Of a stretch of 9,447 bases of DNA, positions 5,874-9,447 are shown one piece after another. The notes beneath the pieces were generated by a model. That model had not been told where the DNA came from. It made no database searches and saw only the letters and a list, made by a program, of their open reading frames with translations. A program made the position numbers and the translations under genes. This DNA is from SAR202 cluster bacterium (GTDB lineage Bacteria; Chloroflexota; Dehalococcoidia; Lucifugimonadales; UBA826): NCBI GenBank assembly GCA_009392675.1, contig VFFY01000076.1:1-9447 (forward strand), given 5' to 3'. Each line of letters opens with the position of its first letter. Position 1 is the first letter of the stretch.

Positions 5874-6980
5874 TTATGTTCTGTTCCTTGAAAGGATAAC
5901 AGAGCCAACTCCTACCATCGCGATGCCAAGCAGGTATGACAGTAATATAAGATCTCTAATTATGCTTTCCCCAACGCTTGGGAGTCCAAGCCCTAGTACA
6001 CTACCGCCGCTGGCAGGTTTATCTCCCGGCAGGGTCGATGTTTCACTTCCCGGAAGATCCTTAGCTTCTAACGTTAGAGTGGCCATTTGCTGGGCGCTGG
6101 CTCTAGCCTGCGCCATCCCTCCCTCTCCAGTAGAGGAAGAAATAGTTCCATCTGTATTTCCGTCCCAGCCATTCCTAGCTGCCGAAAGTTCGTTGAATAT
6201 TTTCGCAGCAAAAATATTTGCTACGGATGCACTGGTTTGGGAAGCAATGTCGTTGTCTGCAGTAGTTTTCGCAGCATTAACCCACGATGAAATGTTAGCT
6301 GCAGATGCTATTACCCCAGCAGCCCCTTCAGCTAGATTCCTATCTTCAACATCTTCAGCGGCGGCGGCGGTGGCGTTAGCTCCTAAGCCGTCGGCGAGGG
6401 CGCTGATTGCAGAAGCATCCGCAATGGCAGTGCCTATCTGAGTTTTTATCTCATCAATGTCTGATGACGATTGAGCGGAGAAAGCGCTAGCTATTGCTGT
6501 TGCTAAATGCGCGTCTATGCTATTAATGTCAGCCATTAATGAATTGATATAAACGGCAGCATTCACGGGTACATTATCACTGTAGGCTGTAGATCCATCC
6601 GACCCGTTCGTCAATTTAATTCGGCTATAGGTCGCAAAGAGGTCTTCACCGTCATATCCTTCCGAAGTACTGTCGTAAACGAAATTTATATTTCCAGTTG
6701 CTTGGATGACACCTTGAATAACTGGCTGGATTACAGATAGGGCTCCTAGATCTAAAGATTTAGAACCATCTGATGACACAAGCACTGCATTATATGCACT
6801 ACCTTCGGCAGGGGGGGTAACCCCCGACATTGAAACGACTAAGGAGTCGTTAACGGCCTGGTCATTCGTTACTACGGCTGTACCGAAAGTAACAGTATCG
6901 GATTCTGCAAAGACTACTGTCGGTATTAAAAACGACACCATCAATGCGGTCATAATTATTAATGTCTTGGTCCTGAACAT
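5874..6980 (-). CDS. Secreted, C-terminally membrane-anchored Ala-rich surface protein with RskA-like N-domain
   Basis: A 368-residue protein with a Sec signal peptide (1-25, cleavage likely after VFA). Residues about 28-140 form a beta-rich domain whose pattern resembles the extracellular RskA/anti-sigma-K-type domain (AYNAVLVSSDGSKSLDLGAL, then VYDSTSEGYDG and an IKLTN strand). Residues about 145-305 are helical and very rich in Ala and Ser. An EF-hand-like loop DGNTDGTI (273-280) interrupts this part and may bind calcium, although the usual Glu at loop position 12 is absent. A Gly/Pro-rich linker (308-338) leads to one transmembrane helix (344-364) and a basic tail RNRT, giving an outside-facing anchored protein. 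AAGGAGG stands 13 nt before the ATG, a long spacing. It is transcribed alone into the terminator at 5814-5847. Function is unknown; an adhesin, envelope scaffold or signalling ectodomain would all fit. Confidence 0.72.
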   Translation of the reverse strand: MFRTKTLIIMTALMVSFLIPTVVFAESDTVTFGTAVVTNDQAVNDSLVVSMSGVTPPAEGSAYNAVLVSSDGSKSLDLGALSVIQPVIQGVIQATGNINFVYDSTSEGYDGEDLFATYSRIKLTNGSDGSTAYSDNVPVNAAVYINSLMADINSIDAHLATAIASAFSAQSSSDIDEIKTQIGTAIADASAISALADGLGANATAAAAEDVEDRNLAEGAAGVIASAANISSWVNAAKTTADNDIASQTSASVANIFAAKIFNELSAARNGWDGNTDGTISSSTGEGGMAQARASAQQMATLTLEAKDLPGSETSTLPGDKPASGGSVLGLGLPSVGESIIRDLILLSYLLGIAMVGVGSVILSRNRT

Positions 6981-7007
6981 AGCTTACACGCTGCCTCCTT
7001 GACCAAC

Positions 7008-7043
7008 GATTTGACCGAATCAGTTGATTTGACTGAATCAGTC
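7008..7043. repeat. Two tandem 18-nt repeats with a dyad (candidate operator)
   Basis: GATTTGACCGAATCAGTT (7008-7025) is followed directly by GATTTGACTGAATCAGTC (7026-7043); 16 of 18 positions are identical. The second copy contains the perfect dyad GACTGA-A-TCAGTC (7031-7043), and the first contains an imperfect form of it. The pair lies 28-63 nt upstream of the surface-protein start on the minus strand, where a repressor would cover the ribosome-binding/5' leader region or core promoter. The rest of the 281-nt divergent gap (6981-7261) shows a small GTAGT-TAC-ACTAC dyad (7065-7077), a weak CTTCA-GAGG-TGAAG hairpin and A/T-rich stretches. I could not name a convincing -35/-10 pair for either direction. 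Confidence 0.55.
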
Positions 7044-7261
7044 TTAGTTATTTAGTTACGCGTAGTAGTTACACTACCACAAACATGTTCTGCATAGTAG
7101 CACTTCAGAGGTGAAGATTCCAACAGAAATCGTTACAAAAATACTGGATATGCTAGTTTAGGCACATCGTACAATATCTTTAGACATTCTTGCTTTTAGT
7201 GAACTTCGATTGAAAAGAGCCGATGTTTGCCTAATAAATAATTAAGGAGTAAGTGGAATAG

Positions 7262-8026
7262 TTGTTTTCTGTTTCCAAACAAGATGGTTCCAAATCGCCT
7301 GAGATTAAGAATGTAAAAAGACTCCATTCAGGCCTTTCTTCACTAGGGATAACCCCTCAGAGGACTTCTATATCCAAATTAATGCTTTTCCACGATTTAC
7401 TGGTAGATGCTAATACCAAGGTTAATCTGACTAAAATTCTGAATTGGCCTGAGGTCATCGTCAGACATTATTTAGATTCGCTTAGTGTTGTGATGGCAGC
7501 CCCGTCCTTATTTGATGAAAGAGAAAAGATACTGGATATAGGTTCAGGGTTTGGTATGCCCGGGATCCCATTGAAAGTGATGTTTCCTGGAAATGACTTG
7601 GTCATGTTGGATTCTGTTAAGAAAAAAGTTGAATTCATTGATTTTGCTGTAAAGGAAATGAACCTGCCTAATGTGGAGACAGTCGTGGGGAGAGCAGAGG
7701 ATATAGCAAAAAAAAGAAAACATAGGGAAAAGTATTCCATGGTTGTATCGAGAGCTGTTGCGACCCTTCCTGTTTTACTTGAGTTTGCCTTGCCATTTTG
7801 TAGTATTGGGGGTACTTTCATTGCTATGAAAAGCTCGCGGGTTCAGTCTGAAATTGATCGATCGGAGAATGCTTTGAATTTATTAGGTGGGCAAATAGAC
7901 AGAGTCGTCAATGTTGAGGATAAACTGCCGTTTTTACCAGGAAGGCTGGTAGTTATACGAAAAATAGAAGAAACACCTGAGATTTACCCTAGAAAGGCGG
8001 GAATTCCTAAAAAGAGGCCGCTTTGA
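7262..8026 (+). CDS. rsmG: 16S rRNA (guanine-527-N7)-methyltransferase RsmG
   Basis: A SAM-dependent methyltransferase that makes m7G527 in the 530 loop of 16S rRNA; loss of it gives low-level streptomycin resistance in other bacteria. Visible marks: KVNLTKI (53-59), RHYLDSL (68-74), the SAM-binding loop LDIGSGFGMPGIPLK (91-105), and the acidic residue Asp117 after strand 2. Also present are SRAVA (163-167), AMKSS with Lys190, and the family C-terminus YPRKAGIPKKRPL. The 254-residue length is slightly longer than the B. subtilis protein, with about 20 extra residues at the N-terminus. Start: a stop codon (TAG 7259-7261) immediately precedes TTG 7262 in frame, and there is no nearby ATG. AAGGAG (7244-7249) lies 12 nt upstream, somewhat far. 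Its stop overlaps the next gene. Cytoplasmic. Confidence 0.96.
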   Translation: MFSVSKQDGSKSPEIKNVKRLHSGLSSLGITPQRTSISKLMLFHDLLVDANTKVNLTKILNWPEVIVRHYLDSLSVVMAAPSLFDEREKILDIGSGFGMPGIPLKVMFPGNDLVMLDSVKKKVEFIDFAVKEMNLPNVETVVGRAEDIAKKRKHREKYSMVVSRAVATLPVLLEFALPFCSIGGTFIAMKSSRVQSEIDRSENALNLLGGQIDRVVNVEDKLPFLPGRLVVIRKIEETPEIYPRKAGIPKKRPL

Positions 8027-9129
8027 AATTCCCGATAGAATTTACTTCGCTACTTTTCAGAAAACCATCAAAAAAGAATGACGTCGAAAATGATTTTATC
8101 GAGGGTAGTCAAAATCAGATTTTAGGTACTGTTATTTCTTTTCGTACTGGATTCACATTTTTGGGAGCTCTTTTTCTGATTTATTTTTCCTTCAAGATTT
8201 TCAAAGTCGACTGGGATTCTACTTTGGACACCTTTAAAACACTGGACATCGCTAAGTATTTTATTGCTTTTACTGCATACTATCTGAGCTTTTTATTTAG
8301 GGGCCTCAGATGGAAAACCATTTCTTTCAACGCCTCTGTGCTAGATAGATCTTCTGATTGTGATTCAACACTGCGCCATGCCTCTAGCTTTCAGTACAGT
8401 GTTCTTGTTTTATCTGGATGGTTTGTTAATTCGGTTGCATGGTTAAGATTGGGGGATGTTTACAGAGCCTATTGCCTGGGTGTGATCTCGAAATTGGGAT
8501 TTTCTTGGGGAATCGGTACTTTAGTGGCTGAAAGATTTTTGGATATGATTATTGTATTGGCGATGATTTTAGCGTCCGTAATGATGCTGTCGTCTGGTGT
8601 AAAAAACCAAGCTTTAGACTTTCTTGTAATTTTCGCCTTCATAATAACAGCGATCCTCACTGCTTTTGTTTTACTTCTTGCGATTGCAGGCAAGAGACTG
8701 GCTTCTAGGCTACCTATCTCAGTGAGGTCACATTATTCGCAATTCAAAATCGGAGTTTTAAATAGTTTCAAAAACATTTTCATGGTTACCTTTTTGGGAC
8801 TGGCAGCATGGTTTATGGAGATCACAAGATTGTTCTTTGTCACTGCCTCTCTAAATGTTGATATGTCCATCTACCTTATTATTCTGGCGACCATGAGTAA
8901 TGCCGTGTTATCAACTTTCCCGACACCAGGTGGAATAGGTATCGTGGAACCTGGACTAACAGGAATTTTTATAATATCTGTCTCCAGCTCTGATGCTGCC
9001 TCTATTACCCTGTTAGACAGGTCCATAACTTATTTAAGCGTGTTAATTTTTGGTGGACTTACCTTTCTGCTGTATCAGGCATGGTTTCAAAAAAAATCGA
9101 AGATCATACCTACCCACGATGTGGGTTAA
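8023..9129 (+). CDS. UPF0104 / lysylphosphatidylglycerol-synthase TM-region family membrane protein
   Basis: A 368-residue integral membrane protein with about eight hydrophobic helices and a 40-residue basic, polar N-terminus. It carries the family marks FRGLRWK (92-98), RLGDVYRAY (142-150), a conserved Glu-Arg with Asp three residues later (ERFLD, 170-174) and TPGGIGIVEP (301-310). These match the flippase-like half of MprF and stand-alone UPF0104 proteins, which are linked to movement of phospholipids or isoprenoid-linked lipids. There is no aminoacyl-transferase domain, so it is not a full MprF. It starts at TTG 8023, sharing TTGA with the rsmG stop (4-nt overlap). A GAGG (8014-8017) lies 5 nt upstream, indicating translational coupling to rsmG. 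No clear intrinsic terminator follows; the ACCCAC-GAT-GTGGGT hairpin (9113-9127) spans the stop codon region but lacks a T-run. Confidence 0.88.
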   Translation: MKFPIEFTSLLFRKPSKKNDVENDFIEGSQNQILGTVISFRTGFTFLGALFLIYFSFKIFKVDWDSTLDTFKTLDIAKYFIAFTAYYLSFLFRGLRWKTISFNASVLDRSSDCDSTLRHASSFQYSVLVLSGWFVNSVAWLRLGDVYRAYCLGVISKLGFSWGIGTLVAERFLDMIIVLAMILASVMMLSSGVKNQALDFLVIFAFIITAILTAFVLLLAIAGKRLASRLPISVRSHYSQFKIGVLNSFKNIFMVTFLGLAAWFMEITRLFFVTASLNVDMSIYLIILATMSNAVLSTFPTPGGIGIVEPGLTGIFIISVSSSDAASITLLDRSITYLSVLIFGGLTFLLYQAWFQKKSKIIPTHDVG

Positions 9130-9359
9130 ATCGCACACCTGAAGGGCTTCTAAGTAGGATCGGAAGAGATGAGCGCGAGAAGTTTGTGAATAAAAGATAT
9201 TAATGAACGATAAATGCACGATATTTTATTGACTTGTAGGCGTAACATTAATAGACTTCATTTTTATAGATAGAACTTATTATGATCATGCATTATTGAT
9301 GGATGATGGTCATGTATGAACGGTCAAGTTTGGAAATACATCTTTGGAGGAAATCAGAA
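9130..9359. other. Intergenic region, no gene recognised
   Basis: A stretch of 230 nt, A/T-rich from 9180 onward. A TTGACT (9229-9234) could serve as a -35 for the next gene, but no good -10 stands at 16-18 nt; TATAGA (9265-9270) is too far. An imperfect direct repeat, ATGATCATGCAT (9282-9293) and ATGGTCATGTAT (9306-9317), spaced 24 nt start to start, may be a protein site or chance. I see no tRNA or small RNA fold. Confidence 0.4.
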
Positions 9360-9447
9360 ATGACCTTAAAGGAAATTCACCATACGGTTAAAAGGCCAGG
9401 TAGAACTCAAGACCACGATCCCGTGGAGATTCCGGTGGCAGAGGAGC
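9360..9447 (+). CDS. Hypothetical protein, 3' partial
   Basis: The ATG at 9360 has GGAGG (9346-9350) 9 nt upstream, and the frame stays open for 29 codons to the window end. The visible N-terminus (MTLKEIHHTVKRPGRTQDHD...) is charged and hydrophilic with no signal peptide, so it is likely cytoplasmic. I do not recognise the family. The frame also extends back to ATG codons at 9303-9312, but those have no ribosome binding site. Confidence 0.6.
   Translation, partial: MTLKEIHHTVKRPGRTQDHDPVEIPVAEE

Noticed and set aside
5923..6441. 172-codon open frame on the plus strand
   Set aside because: It is antisense to the Ala/Ser-rich part of the surface protein. GC-biased Ala codons keep the opposite frame open, and the product has no family features or ribosome binding site.
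7082..7091. AACATGTT palindrome as a LexA/SOS box
   Set aside because: It does not fit the GAACN4GTTC spacing, and no SOS gene is adjacent.
7210..7240. TTGAAA / TAATAA promoter for rsmG
   Set aside because: The -10 match is poor and transcription would start on top of the Shine-Dalgarno at 7244.
9113..9127. Hairpin at the UPF0104 stop as an intrinsic terminator
   Set aside because: The stem is only 6 bp, lies within the coding end and has no T-run after it.
9158..9168. GATCGGAAGAG, 11 nt identical to part of a common sequencing adapter
   Set aside because: The match ends on both sides after 11 nt and the flanks are ordinary A/T-rich DNA, so chance is more likely than contamination.

Overview
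The window is a gene-dense stretch of a low-to-moderate GC bacterial chromosome (roughly 40-45% GC by eye). I see no rRNA, tRNA, transposase or CRISPR array. The gene set suggests an uncultivated, probably marine Chloroflexota (SAR202/Dehalococcoidia-like) bacterium. The pointers are a mycobacterial-type LprG-like lipoprotein next to a 14-TM MFS exporter, an RskA-like surface protein, a UPF0104 membrane protein behind rsmG, and frequent TTG/GTG starts. This placement is an inference.

Left block (1-3510, + strand): four genes packed as one likely operon. They are a 5'-truncated membrane-anchored SurA/parvulin-type foldase, homoserine dehydrogenase with a C-terminal ACT domain, a small ArsC/Spx-family thioredoxin-fold protein, and an NAD-type short-chain dehydrogenase whose start lies 2 nt after the preceding stop. 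The most interesting object is the ArsC-like gene at 2357-2701. It has a strong Shine-Dalgarno and reads open for 114 codons except for one in-frame TGA. That TGA falls exactly on the first cysteine of the CxxC motif (UxxC), and a bacterial-SECIS-like hairpin lies 23 nt downstream. It is best read as a selenoprotein that ordinary gene calling would cut to a 74-residue fragment.

Middle block (3525-6980, - strand): a signal-peptide, alanine-rich, C-terminally anchored surface protein is transcribed first and ends in a strong hairpin terminator. Immediately after the terminator lies an LprG/LppX-like lipoprotein gene, 17 nt ahead of a DHA2-type MFS transporter gene. This order mirrors the mycobacterial lprG-Rv1410c lipid-export pair. 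The MFS gene runs convergently into the SDR with only 14 nt between stop codons.

Right block (6981-9447): a 281-nt divergent intergenic region carries two tandem 18-nt repeats, one of them a perfect 13-nt dyad. Then rsmG (16S rRNA G527 methyltransferase, TTG start) overlaps by 4 nt (TTGA) a UPF0104/lysylphosphatidylglycerol-synthase-like flippase-type membrane protein. After a 230-nt gap a further gene with a good ribosome binding site starts at 9360 and runs off the window.
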